A program made the position numbers and the translations under genes. DNA of 64,000 nt. Source: LMUY01 sp965199555. GTDB lineage: Bacteria > Pseudomonadota > Alphaproteobacteria > Acetobacterales > Acetobacteraceae. The notes beneath the pieces were generated by a model that did no database searches, had not been told where the DNA came from, and saw only the letters and a program-made list of their open reading frames with translations. This document shows, piece by piece, positions 33,852-43,870 of the stretch (positions are counted from its first letter, which is position 1; each line of letters begins with the position of its first letter). The stretch lies in NCBI GenBank assembly GCA_965199555.1, contig CBDASJ010000012.1, forward strand, positions 1 through 64,000, in the 5' to 3' direction.

Positions 33852-36470
33852 TCAGGGCTCCGCCACCACCTCCGGCGCATCGGTGGCGACGAAGCGCCGG
33901 TAAACGGCCCCCAGCGCGATCAGCGTCAGGCCCAGCCCCAGGAACGACAGCACGCGCCACAACCCGACCAGCCCCGCCATGTCGACCAGGAAGACCTTGG
34001 CCCCGGTCAGCGTCACCAGGGCGAGCGCCGTCAAGCGCAACGCCTTCTGGCGCAGGGCGATGCCGGCCGCCATCAAGGCGAGGCCGCACAGCAGCCAGGC
34101 GCCGGACCAAGCCCACAGCTCGGCGTCCGCCACCGGCGATTGCCCCAAGCCGAGCGCGCCCGGGTGGAACGCCTGCCGGATGGTCAGCGTGACGTAAGCG
34201 AACGCCGCTACCAGCGCGTAGCACTGCAGCACCAGCCGAACACGGCCGCGTAGCGCCGGCATGCGGGACGCGGCGGCAGCAGCGGCGGCGGGGATCGCAT
34301 AGGCCGGCAGCAGCGCGTTCAGGACCAGCCCCGTGCCGACGTCGGCTTCGCTTGCAAAGGCCGGGTTCGCCAGCAGCAACAGGATCCCGCCGGCCAAGGC
34401 CACGCCGCCGCCGACCCACGCCGCCCAGCCGAGCGTGCGGCGGTCGGTGCGGCCTTGCAGGTGCAGGGCGAACAGCGCCAGCAGGGCAAGGGCGCCGACA
34501 TCCAAGGCGACCTCCAGGAAGCCGGTTTCCGGCAGGCTCGGCCGGCGCCCGGTCGACCATTGCCGGATTTCCAGCAGCACCAGCGCCGTCGTGAACGCGG
34601 CGCTGCACAGCTCCAGCACCGCAACCACCAGGTCGTCGGTGCGGCGCCGGAACATGCGGGCGGCGATGACGAAGGCGATGGCGGCGATGCCGTAGGCGGG
34701 GATCAGCCCGTCGCGCAACACCGACTGGCCGGTCGCCTCGTCCAGCACGGAAGGGTTCAGCAGCAGGCGGCACACCGCCACCGCGGCGACGGCCAGGGCC
34801 ACGCGGCGCAACGCCGGCAGGTCGGCCCGGTGCTCGATGGCGGCCAAGGCCGGCACGAACAGCGCCAGCGCCACCGTCAGCCATTGCGCCGACAGCACCG
34901 CGGCACAGCCCAGCGCCAGCGCCGCGGTTGCCCCGGCGGCGTGCACCCCTGCCCGTCCGCGGTCACCCTCCCGCCCCGCGGCAGAAGCCGCCAGCGTGCC
35001 CAGCACCGCGATACCGAGAGCAGCGGCGGCCCACAGATCGTCGGGCTGGAACGCCTCCACCCGCGCGTAAAGGATCGCCAGCGTCAGCACCGGCACCGCC
35101 GCGGCCAGCGCGCTCCAGCGCAGCGGATGCGGGCGCCGGCGTTCGGCCCACAGCCCGGCGGCCAGGATCAGCCCCGCTCCGGCCGCGGCGGTCAGCAGCA
35201 GCGGGCGCAGCTCGGCCGGTGCCCAGCGACCGGGCAACACCGCGATCACGGCGTCGCCGGCGGTGATCGCCTCGCCGGTGGGATGCCAGGGCGGCAGGCC
35301 CCACACCGCCACCAGCAGCAGGAACAGCACACCGCCCAGCCAGGCCAGCCGGTCCAGCCGCGGCTCGATCGCCGCCTTGCCGACCGTCAGCGCCACCACC
35401 AGCAACACGCCGACCCGTGCCACGTCGCTGTCCTGCACGGCCAGGCACAGCAACAGCCCGACGCCGCCCAGCGCCGCCAGCGGCACGTAGGCGAGCCGCC
35501 GGCCGATCGGCTGCTCCAACGCCGCGCCGGGCAACAATGCCAGCGCCAACAGCACCACGGCCGGGGCGAACAGCGCCGGCGCCCACAGGTCGGCCTCCGC
35601 GCCGCCCAACACGACAATGAACACGAAGCCGGCGCAGGCGACCGTGGTGGCCCAGCCGAGCCACACCCAGGCGGTGTAGCGCATCACCGCCAGCGCGGCC
35701 GCGGCGACGAACAGCAGATAGGCGAACAGCCCCGGCAGCGAAGGCGCGGTGGTTTGCACGAGGATCGGCGTGGCGAACGCGCCCACCAGCCCGACCGCCG
35801 CCACCAACTGGCCCATGCGCAGGGACAGCGCCAAGCCGGCCAGCGACGCGGCCGCCAACAAGGCAAACGCGACCAGGTCGGGCACCATGCCGTAAAGCGG
35901 CCCCGCCATGTACGCCGCCGCGAACAACACGGCCACGCCACCCGCCGCCAGCGCACCCGGCGCGTAGTCCGGCAAGCGCGCCGGACCAGCCGACCGGCGG
36001 CGCAGCCACTCAGACCCCGCGATCAGCGCCACGCCCAGCAGGACGGTCGCGGCGCAGCGCACGCCCGGCCCCAGCAGGCCTTCATCGGACGCGTAGCGCA
36101 CCAGGAACACGCCGGCCAGCAGCAAGGCGGCGGCGCCAAGCCAGACGCCCCATCGCGCGGTGAGCAACTCCTCCCAGTCACGGCGGCGCGGCGGCGGTGG
36201 CGGCTCGTGGAACGGCACGTCCGCCACGGGCGGAACGGGTGGGGCGGGCGGGGCGGGCGGCGTGGCCACTGCCTCGGCTTCCGGCGGGCGGGCCACCGGT
36301 ATCGGTGCTGCCTCGGCCGGGCGGGGGGCACCCGCCGCGGCCAACGATGCGCGGATCTGGCTCAGCTCATGGATCGCGCGATTGGCCCGGAAAAACCCGA
36401 TGATGCCGAGCAGCCAGCCGAGTCCGGCAATCAGCAGGACGGTGACGATGGGTCCGATGAAGTCATCCAT
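33852..36470 (-). CDS. Large polytopic DUF2339 membrane protein
   Basis: An 872-residue inner-membrane protein with an N-terminal segment, a Pro/Ala-rich spacer with PPAPPAPPVPPV, then some 25 hydrophobic segments from about residue 100 to the end. This is the architecture of DUF2339 proteins, whose function is unknown. Strong GC bias creates long antisense frames over it, which are not genes. It is convergent with creC, five bases apart. Confidence 0.82.
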   Translation of the reverse strand: MDDFIGPIVTVLLIAGLGWLLGIIGFFRANRAIHELSQIRASLAAAGAPRPAEAAPIPVARPPEAEAVATPPAPPAPPVPPVADVPFHEPPPPPRRRDWEELLTARWGVWLGAAALLLAGVFLVRYASDEGLLGPGVRCAATVLLGVALIAGSEWLRRRSAGPARLPDYAPGALAAGGVAVLFAAAYMAGPLYGMVPDLVAFALLAAASLAGLALSLRMGQLVAAVGLVGAFATPILVQTTAPSLPGLFAYLLFVAAAALAVMRYTAWVWLGWATTVACAGFVFIVVLGGAEADLWAPALFAPAVVLLALALLPGAALEQPIGRRLAYVPLAALGGVGLLLCLAVQDSDVARVGVLLVVALTVGKAAIEPRLDRLAWLGGVLFLLLVAVWGLPPWHPTGEAITAGDAVIAVLPGRWAPAELRPLLLTAAAGAGLILAAGLWAERRRPHPLRWSALAAAVPVLTLAILYARVEAFQPDDLWAAAALGIAVLGTLAASAAGREGDRGRAGVHAAGATAALALGCAAVLSAQWLTVALALFVPALAAIEHRADLPALRRVALAVAAVAVCRLLLNPSVLDEATGQSVLRDGLIPAYGIAAIAFVIAARMFRRRTDDLVVAVLELCSAAFTTALVLLEIRQWSTGRRPSLPETGFLEVALDVGALALLALFALHLQGRTDRRTLGWAAWVGGGVALAGGILLLLANPAFASEADVGTGLVLNALLPAYAIPAAAAAAASRMPALRGRVRLVLQCYALVAAFAYVTLTIRQAFHPGALGLGQSPVADAELWAWSGAWLLCGLALMAAGIALRQKALRLTALALVTLTGAKVFLVDMAGLVGLWRVLSFLGLGLTLIALGAVYRRFVATDAPEVVAEP

Positions 36471-36576
36471 GCCGGCACCTGACCATTGTGCCGCAACGCG
36501 GTCCAGCCTTCAGGCGAGGTGACGGCCGAACGGTGTCGACGTGACCGTCGTTGCGGCGGCGCGGCGGCGCGGCGGC

Positions 36577-37371
<795 letters not shown>

Positions 37372-37376
37372 CCCTT

Positions 37377-38549
37377 CTAGCGGTTGCGAGCGCGGGCGAA
37401 CTCACGCTCCAGCCCGCGCGAGTAGCGGGCCATGGTGTAGCAGAACACGAAATAGATCGCGGCGAGCGCCAGGTAGACCTCAGTGGAATAGGCGGCCCAT
37501 TGCGGGTCGCTGAGCGCGATCTTGCCGGCGGACAGCAGGTCGAACAACCCGATGATCAGCACCAGGCTGGTATCCTTGAAGAAGCCGATAAAGGTGTTCA
37601 CCAGCGGCGGGATCACCAGGCGCAGTGCCTGGGGCAGCACGATCAGGCCGGTCTTCTTCCAATAGGATAGGCCGAGCGCGTCCGCCGCCTCGTACTGGCC
37701 CTTGGGCAGGGCTTGCAGCCCGCCGCGCACCACTTCCGCCAAATAGGCGCCGGCGAACAGGATGATGGCGACCTGGGCGCGCAGCAGCTTGTCGATGTTG
37801 ACCCCGTCCGGCAGGAACAGCGGGAACATCACGCTGGCCATGAACAGCAGGGTGATCAACGGCACGCCGCGGATCAGCTCCACATACAGCACGCACAGCG
37901 CCTTCACGGCGGGCAGCTTGGTGGAGCGGCGGCCCAGGGCCACCACCACGGAAAGCGGAAAAGCGAAGGCCGCGCCGAACGTCGCCAGGATAAGCGTCAG
38001 CGGCAAGCCGCCCCATTCGTCCTGCGGCACGAAATCCAGCCCCAGGATGCCGCCCCACATGAGGATGCCGATGGCCGCCAGCGTGGCGATCCACACCAGC
38101 ACCAGCTCCTTGCGCCAGCAGCGCCGCCAGGCGGACACCGCATACAGGCCGATGAACAGCGCGATCACCAGCGCCGGGCGCCATTGCAGCGCGTAGGGGA
38201 AGCGGCCGAACAGCATCAAACGGTAGTTCTCGTCCAGCATCGCCCAGCAGGCGCCGACCCCGCGCACGTCGCGGCAGGCCGTGGTGTCCGGTCCGTTGGC
38301 GCCGGCGGGCAGGGTCCAAACGGCATGGACCACCGCCCAATCGAAGAAGGTCACGGCCCAGTAGATGATCAGCGTGCCGAACAGCAGCGTGGCGATGCCG
38401 GACGGCCACGACCCGAACAGGTTGATGCGCAGCCAGGCCAGGGGGCCGTGCACCGTGGCGGGCGGCCGCGCCCGCGTCGTGTCCGGGATCGCCGGGGTGC
38501 CGGCGATGGCGGGAACGGGGTCGATGTCGGTGGTGGCCAGCTCGCTCAT
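37377..38549 (-). CDS. aapM: General L-amino acid ABC transporter permease
   Basis: A 390-residue permease of the AapM/BztC type with about eight membrane segments; a long segment-rich N-terminal part precedes the usual C-terminal core. The coupling loop is EVVRGGLQALPKGQYEAADALG followed by QALRLVIPPLVNTFIGFFKDTSL, typical of polar amino-acid systems. ATG at 38549 starts MSELATTDIDP; three bases separate it from aapQ. Confidence 0.94.
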   Translation of the reverse strand: MSELATTDIDPVPAIAGTPAIPDTTRARPPATVHGPLAWLRINLFGSWPSGIATLLFGTLIIYWAVTFFDWAVVHAVWTLPAGANGPDTTACRDVRGVGACWAMLDENYRLMLFGRFPYALQWRPALVIALFIGLYAVSAWRRCWRKELVLVWIATLAAIGILMWGGILGLDFVPQDEWGGLPLTLILATFGAAFAFPLSVVVALGRRSTKLPAVKALCVLYVELIRGVPLITLLFMASVMFPLFLPDGVNIDKLLRAQVAIILFAGAYLAEVVRGGLQALPKGQYEAADALGLSYWKKTGLIVLPQALRLVIPPLVNTFIGFFKDTSLVLIIGLFDLLSAGKIALSDPQWAAYSTEVYLALAAIYFVFCYTMARYSRGLEREFARARNR

Positions 38550-38551
38550 GC

Positions 38552-39763
38552 TCAGCGCTCCACCAGGGCGATGCGTGCGTTGTACCAGTTCATGAACAGG
38601 CTGATCGACAGGCTGATCACCAGGAACACCACCATCAGCAGCGCGATGCCTTCCACCGCCTGCCCCGTCTGGTTCAGCGTGGTCTGGTCGATCGACACCA
38701 CGTCCTGGTAGCCGATCGCCACCGCCAGCGAGCTGTTCTTGGTCAGGTTCAGGAACTGGCTGGTCATCGGCGGGATCACCACCCGCATGGCCTGCGGCAG
38801 CACGATGCGCCGCAGCACCGCACCCGGCCGCAAGCCCAGCGCGCCCGCGGCCTCCCACTGGCCCTGCGGCACGGCCTGGATGCCGGAGCGGACGATCTCC
38901 GCGATGTAGGCGGCGGTGTACACCACCAGACCCAGCGTCAGGGCGCAGTATTCCGGGCTGATCGTGCCGCCGCCGCGGAAGTTGAAGCCGCCCTTGACCG
39001 GCACGTCCAGTTGGAAGGGCGCCCCGAGCGCCGCCCATACCAGGAGCGGAAAGGCGACCAACAGGCCGAGCACAACCGGCCATGTTTTCGGCCGCACGCC
39101 GGTCTCGGCCTGCTTCTTCGCGGCGGCGCCGTACCACGCGATCACGCCGATCAACCCCACCAGGAAGGCGGCCAGCGCCCAGCTATGCGCCGGTTGCCAA
39201 TCCAGCAACGGCACCTTGATGCCGCGATTGGAAAAGAACACGCCGGGCACCACGGCGACCGCGTTGCGGACCGAGGGCAGCGTTTGCAGGAGGCCGTACC
39301 AGAAGAACAGTTGCAGCAGCAGCGGGATGTCGCGCAGCACCTCCACATAGGTGGCGGCCAGGCGGGACAGCAGCCAGTTCTTGGACAAGCGGGCGATGCC
39401 CAGCAGCGTGCCCCAGATCGTCGTCAGCACGATGCCGACCAACGCCACCTTCAGCGTGTTGATGATGCCGATGAGCAGCGCGTCGCCATAGGTGTTGATC
39501 GCAGGATCGTATGGAATGGCGTGTTCGCCGATCGGGATGCCCGCCGTGCGCGCCAGGAAGGCGAAGCCGGTCGCGATGTGCCGCGCCTCCAGGTTGCGGT
39601 TGGTGTTGCGCACGAGGTAGGCGACCACCGCCAACAGAACGCCCACCACCAACACCTGCCAAACGATGCTGCGGAATTTCGGGTCCGACCAGGACAGCTT
39701 CATGCGCTGCTTGGGCGCGGCCCGTGCGGCATGCAGGCGTGGGTCGATAACGGCACCGGACAT
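38552..39763 (-). CDS. aapQ: General L-amino acid ABC transporter permease
   Basis: A 403-residue AapQ/BztB-type permease paired with AapM. The coupling loop is EIVRSGIQAVPQGQWEAAGALG with QAMRVVIPPMTSQFLNLTKNSSL. The large loop between early segments containing VPLLDWQPAHSW is a family feature. ATG at 39763 (MSGAVIDPRLH) is chosen. A terminator-like hairpin lies between it and aapJ. Confidence 0.94.
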   Translation of the reverse strand: MSGAVIDPRLHAARAAPKQRMKLSWSDPKFRSIVWQVLVVGVLLAVVAYLVRNTNRNLEARHIATGFAFLARTAGIPIGEHAIPYDPAINTYGDALLIGIINTLKVALVGIVLTTIWGTLLGIARLSKNWLLSRLAATYVEVLRDIPLLLQLFFWYGLLQTLPSVRNAVAVVPGVFFSNRGIKVPLLDWQPAHSWALAAFLVGLIGVIAWYGAAAKKQAETGVRPKTWPVVLGLLVAFPLLVWAALGAPFQLDVPVKGGFNFRGGGTISPEYCALTLGLVVYTAAYIAEIVRSGIQAVPQGQWEAAGALGLRPGAVLRRIVLPQAMRVVIPPMTSQFLNLTKNSSLAVAIGYQDVVSIDQTTLNQTGQAVEGIALLMVVFLVISLSISLFMNWYNARIALVER

Positions 39764-39860
39764 GGCTGTCTCTGTTCCTTCGGGGCAGCCAGTGTTGCTG
39801 CGCATGGCTGTCATACTGCGGCGACATTGCAACCTGCAACGCCGCGCCCGCCCGGCGCAA

Positions 39861-39892
39861 ACGAAAACGCCGCCCCCGAAACGGGGACGGCG
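39861..39892 (-). terminator. Terminator between aapJ and aapQ
   Basis: On the minus strand CGCCG-T-CCCCG and CGGGG-G-CGGCG form two 5-bp stems separated by one mismatch around a 3-base loop, followed by TTTTCGTTT. It sits 40 bases after the aapJ stop. Partial read-through would give more binding protein than permease, a common arrangement in such operons. Confidence 0.7.
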
Positions 39893-39931
39893 TCCTTGCT
39901 GGGCAGCTTGCCCAGGAAACGAGCGCGAAGG

Positions 39932-40963
39932 CTACCGGATGGGCGGGGCGTATTGCAGGCCGCCCTTGTTCCAAAGATTGTTGATGCCGCGCGGCACGCC
40001 CATCACCGTGATGTTGCGGTCCCAGATCTCACCGAAATTGCCGACCTGCTTGATGGCGTTGTACGCCCACTTGTTGTCGATCCCCAGCGACTTGCCCATG
40101 TCGCCCTCGACGCCCAGCAGGCGGCGGATTTCAGGGCTGGTGCTACCGGAGAAGGTGTCGATGTTCTTGCTGTTGATGCCGTCTTCCTCGGCGGTCAGCT
40201 CGGCGTAGTGCGTCCACTTCACCACATCCAGCCACTTGTCGTCGCCCTTGCGCACCATCGGGCCCAGCGGCTCCTTGCTGATGATCTCCGGCAGCAGGGT
40301 CAGGTCGGCAGCCTTGTCGCCCTGTTGAAAACGGAACCCGGCGAGCGCGGAGCTGTCGGTCGAATATGCATCGCAACGGCCGGTCAGGAAGGCTTTTTGG
40401 ATTTCGCTCACGTCCTGGATGTTGACCGGGGTGAACTTGAGGTTGTTGTTGCGGAAGTAGTCGCTGATCGCCAGCTCCGTGCTGGTGCCGGGTTGCACGC
40501 ACACGGTGGCGCCGTCCAGTTCCTTGGCGGACTTCACGTTCGCCGCCGTCTTCACCAGGAAGCCGGTGCCGTCAAAATAGTTCACGTCGGCGAATTCCAG
40601 GCCCAGGCTGCCTTCGCGGCCCAGCGTCCAGGTGGTTTCGCGGATCAGCACGTCGATCTCGCCGGATTGCAGCGCGGTGAAACGGTTGATCGTCGTGGTG
40701 GGAACGAACCGCACCTTGCTCCCGTCGCCGAGCACCGCGGCCGCCAGCGCGCGGCAGTCATCGGCGTCGATCCCCTTGATCACGCCCTGGCTGTCCGCAA
40801 GCGAGAAGCCGGCGACGCCGGTGGTCACGCCGCATACGAGCGTGCCGCGCCCCTTGATGGCGTCGATCGTCGCCGAGCCCGAACCCTGCGCGTGCGCACC
40901 AGCCGCGCCGGCCATCAGGCCCGCTGCCAGCGCAATAGCGCCGACCGCTTTGAAAGCCATCAT
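39932..40963 (-). CDS. aapJ: General L-amino acid ABC transporter binding protein
   Basis: Periplasmic receptor of the aap system, 343 residues. A signal peptide ends near AGAHAQG, followed by IDAIKGRGTLVCGVTTGVAGFS, GIDADDCRALAAAVLGDG and DVLIRETTWTLGREG, all characteristic of AapJ. GGGGGG lies a few bases upstream of the ATG pair at 40963/40960. A perfect hairpin with a T5 tail precedes the ribosome-binding site, and the transposon at 41051 is inserted only about 90 bases upstream. Confidence 0.95.
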   Translation of the reverse strand: MMAFKAVGAIALAAGLMAGAAGAHAQGSGSATIDAIKGRGTLVCGVTTGVAGFSLADSQGVIKGIDADDCRALAAAVLGDGSKVRFVPTTTINRFTALQSGEIDVLIRETTWTLGREGSLGLEFADVNYFDGTGFLVKTAANVKSAKELDGATVCVQPGTSTELAISDYFRNNNLKFTPVNIQDVSEIQKAFLTGRCDAYSTDSSALAGFRFQQGDKAADLTLLPEIISKEPLGPMVRKGDDKWLDVVKWTHYAELTAEEDGINSKNIDTFSGSTSPEIRRLLGVEGDMGKSLGIDNKWAYNAIKQVGNFGEIWDRNITVMGVPRGINNLWNKGGLQYAPPIR

Positions 40964-40974
40964 CCAAACCCCCC

Positions 40975-40998
40975 AAAAAGCGCAGGGCTGCCCTGCGC
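40975..40998 (-). terminator. Leader hairpin with T-run before aapJ (attenuator-like)
   Basis: GCGCAGGGC and GCCCTGCGC are perfect 9-bp arms with a single spacer base (40980-40998); on the minus strand TTTTT follows at once (40979-40975), then the G-rich ribosome-binding site and the aapJ ATG. A possible -35 TTGACT lies at 41035-41030. The structure is an intrinsic terminator placed in the leader. Confidence 0.55.
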
Positions 40999-41041
40999 GA
41001 CGCAGGGACATCGCCGTGATCGCAACGCGAGTCAATGGCTT

Positions 41042-41050
41042 CCGCTTGCC
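41042..41050 (+). repeat. 9-bp target-site duplication, left
   Basis: CCGCTTGCC at 41042-41050 is repeated exactly at 45272-45280, directly outside the inverted ends of the transposon. Confidence 0.8.
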
Positions 41051-41142
41051 GGTAGTGTCTCAGTTTGAAACTAGGCCGACCTAGCCGGCCCGCTCGCATC
41101 CCGCCCCGGCCTGCTCTATGCTTAGCGGAAAGCATCGGGCGG

Positions 41143-41376
41143 ATGGGCAGTATGGAATACACGTTCCAGATTTACAGCGTCGACTCTGCCGGAGACGTCA
41201 AACCGCATCTCTTGCCGCTCACCCACCTTTTCTCTGACGAAGAGGCCCGCATCGTTCAAAAAATCGTGGCGGTTCAGAGCTGGCCAGTCGGTTCTGTCAT
41301 CCTCAAATCTCAGGACGGGCGGTTCTCAGAACGATGGGTTCACCGCGGAGACGATTGGAGACAAGAAGATGCCTAG
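41143..41376 (+). CDS. Small hypothetical passenger protein
   Basis: A 77-residue protein of unknown function (MGSMEYTFQIYSVDSAGD onward), containing a helix-like FSDEEARIVQKIVAVQSW and ending RGDDWRQEDA. ATG at 41143 or 41152. It overlaps the next gene by eight bases, so the two form a coupled pair just inside the left end of the transposon. Confidence 0.55.
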   Translation: MGSMEYTFQIYSVDSAGDVKPHLLPLTHLFSDEEARIVQKIVAVQSWPVGSVILKSQDGRFSERWVHRGDDWRQEDA

Positions 41377-41626
41377 AGGCCCCCGAGGCGAGAAGCGTCC
41401 CGCTGACCTGATCGGTAACGCCGTGAAGGTCATGCGGATTGCAACCGGTGAGGAGACGGAGGAGCTACCGCCGATCGCCAGCGCGGCGGCGCAGCTCGGC
41501 AAGCTGGGCGGAGCCGCTCGTGCTCGGAACCTAACGGCGGAGCAACGGGCTGAGATTGCGAGGAAAGCCGCTAAGGGTCGGTGGGAAACAACGAGCGCTG
41601 TTCGGGGGCAGAAAGAGCCGATTTAG
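41369..41626 (+). CDS. Small basic RNA/DNA-binding-type passenger protein
   Basis: An 85-residue basic protein beginning MPRGPRGEKRPADLIGNAV. The repeat-like LGKLGGAARARNLTAEQRAEIARKAAKGRW is a motif seen in small proteins often labelled histone H1-like or RNA-binding and, from memory, found next to transposases in alphaproteobacteria. Its function is unproved. It overlaps the 3' end of the ATPase pseudogene on the other strand. Confidence 0.6.
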   Translation: MPRGPRGEKRPADLIGNAVKVMRIATGEETEELPPIASAAAQLGKLGGAARARNLTAEQRAEIARKAAKGRWETTSAVRGQKEPI

Positions 41627-42517
41627 CTTGCTCATCCAAGAAGCCTTCCTGGATACCTTTCATAATGACATAGGGCTGCATGGCCGGATCGGTGAATCGG
41701 TAACGATAAATCCGCTCCGAGCCAACTTGCTGAAGAACGTTTCCACGCTTGTCGCTGGAGAAGTCTTTCAGGTTAGGATTGAAAGCATCTATGCCCAAGG
41801 TCTTACGAAGAATTCGGCTAAGAGGTTGTTGGACTTGTTTTGCAGTGAAATATCCCCCCTCGCCATCTGTGTTTGCCATTGCGCAAGCCGTTAGTATCTG
41901 CCTAAATCTTGCCTTCTCTTGGTTGCTGCGGGTCGCAAACTCATAGTCCTCTTTCAGAGAATTTTGCGAAGATTTCAGAAATCCGTCGATTGCATGATCG
42001 ACGTTGAATTCGGATACCAAAAGTTTTCTGCTGTCGATAGCTGACAGTGTTGCCCCCTTTCCAAGGCTGTGCACATATGCTGGCAGACCCTTCCGAAAGA
42101 TTGACTATTTTCCACTTTGCATCCCCGCTGATCTTCATCTTCAGTCTAGTCATTCGGCAAGAATGACTTGAAGCTCATGACTGGTCATTCGAGGCATCAA
42201 AACTTCCTCGGCGCATCGGGTCAACGACGTGTGGCCAGCTACCAAATGCTCAACTGTATCGCTTATACCGACAAGGATAATTGTAACATTCAACCCGTCG
42301 TCAGACACTGCCTTTATAGTTTCTGCCATTTGACGAGAACACTCTACGTCTTTGATTAAATTAAACTCGTCTATGACAATGATTGGTATTTCTTCTTCTG
42401 TAAAATACGAGAGTTCCCTTACCACATCGCTGGGAACAATACCTCCTTGGTAAGCTTCTGATGTTGCATAGCTGCGAGGTCCGTTCCCGATGTCCATGAC
42501 AAAGCGGATATCTCTAA

Positions 42518-43446
42518 GAGTCGATCCAAGATCATGTTGTTTTCTGACATAGGCGTCGGAGCATCAGCCTGATTGACGCCCAACGCAGGAAAGCGAGGGC
42601 GTTACGGTTCAGGCACTCCCAATCCTTGGCCAAGCGTCGGCAGCGGTTCAGCCAGGCGATCGTGCGTTCGACGATCCAGCGTTTTGGCAGCACGACGAAG
42701 CGAGCGACGTCGGATCGCTTGACGATCTCGATGTTGACCTGGCTGCAGACGTGGGCCAACCCGTCCTGAAAGCGTGGTCCCTGGTAGCCACCGTCGGCAT
42801 AGAGCTTGAGCAGGAACGGGTAGAGCCCGAACAACGAGGCCATCAGCAGCACACCGCCATCACGGTCTTGGATGTCGGCGGCATGTACGATCGCTTGCAT
42901 CAGCAAGCCTTGCGTATCGACAAGGACGTGGCGCTTCTTGCCTTTGATTTTCTTGCCCGCATCAAAGCCGGGCGGGTCCGAAATCCCCCTTTTTCCGCGC
43001 TCTTGACACTTTGACTGTCGATAATGGCCGCAGTCGGGCTCGCTTGGCGCCCTGCCTGCTCGCGGCAGGCGACGTAAAGCGCGTGGTGCAGCCGGTCGAG
43101 CGTGCCGTCGTGCTCCCAACGCTTGAAGTAAAAGTTAACCGTGCTGCGCGGCGGCAGGTCCTTGGGGATCGCGGCCCACTGGCACCCGGTGCTCAGCACA
43201 TACATCAGCCCGTTGACTATCTCGCGCACATCCACCGTCCGCTTGTTGCCACCCCGCTTGGCGCGAGGGATCAGCGGCTTGGTCAGCGACCACTCGGCAT
43301 CCGTCAGGTCGCTTGGATATCGCAACCTACTACGGTCATACCGACCGCGGTTCTCAACCGTCCACATTCCACTACCCTCGCGACTCGACGCAAAGCGATG
43401 GAATCACAACCAACTCACCAGACTCAACATGATCTTGGATCGACAC
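42518..43446 (-). mobile_element. IS5-family insertion sequence, 929 bp
   Basis: Terminal inverted repeats GAGTCGATCCAAGATCATGT (42518 onward) and its inverse ending at 43446 match at 21 of 22 positions. TAA at 42515-42517 and 43447-43449 is the target duplication, the TNA type used by IS5-family members such as the IS427 group. It is inserted in the ATPase gene of the larger transposon, so it arrived later. Confidence 0.88.
42532..43367 (-). CDS. IS5-family (IS427-like) transposase, two frames joined by -1 shift
   Basis: The first frame (43367 to ~42900) starts MWTVENRGRYDRSRLRYPSD and carries AAIIDSQSVKSAEKGG with the first Asp. The second frame (to 42532) continues SDPPGFDAGKKIKGKKRHVL, with Asp in YADGGYQG and Glu in VERTIAWLNRCRRLAKDWE. 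The switch occurs at an A5G5 run (42994-42985), consistent with a programmed -1 frameshift, giving about 278 residues. A sequencing error or inactivating mutation at the run cannot be excluded. Confidence 0.85.
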
Positions 43447-43870
43447 TAAACACGGACATCCAAATCGATGAGAATGTGTCAGAACTAAACACAGCCTTGC
43501 GTATGTGCTTGACTTGTTGGCGCCCAGCGGGAACCACATGCTGAATTACTTGAGCAACAGAAGTCTTGCCCACTCCAGGCTCCCCATAAATGATTGCGTG
43601 CCGGCCTCTTTCCGAAACTGTTTCAATTAATCTTTGAATTTGAGACGAGCGACCGGCAAACAGATCGGCAACCTTGATCGCCGTCGAGGGCGTGAAGATT
43701 TGCGCAGCATCAAACCTCAACAGCCTCCACTCGTCGTTCGAAAGCACGCGGGGGAGCTGAGGCATCAGTGCTGCACCTACTGTTCTCACTAAGTCGCGTA
43801 GTGTGATCAGTAGGGTGGCTTAAATCAACAATAACCTTGACCCCATGCATTATGTTCAGTATGAACTGGC

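Larger units (their letters stand above)
41571..43789 (-). pseudogene. AAA ATPase (TniB/AAA_22-like), disrupted by IS and two frameshifts
   Basis: The N-terminal part (43789-43447) has Walker A GEPGVGKTS; after the inserted IS the gene continues with Walker B IPIIVIDEFN, IILVGISDTVEHLV, then KMKISGDAKWKIVNL and LPAYVHSLGKG. Removing the IS and one copy of its TAA duplication restores the frame exactly (WMSV-FRDIRFVMDIGNG). Two single-base lesions remain: a missing base near 42150 and an extra base near 42088, which cancel in frame but leave stops between. The repaired gene would encode about 428 residues. The fold resembles transposition/helper ATPases; no partner transposase of that class is present. 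Confidence 0.75.

Noticed and set aside
34455..36482. A 675-codon plus-strand open frame opposite the DUF2339 gene
   Set aside because: Gln/Arg/His-rich shadow of the polytopic membrane protein; no domain features.
42150..42497. Separate small genes in the ATPase region
   Set aside because: The pieces belong to one gene: they share ATPase motifs, and simple single-base changes plus IS excision rejoin them.
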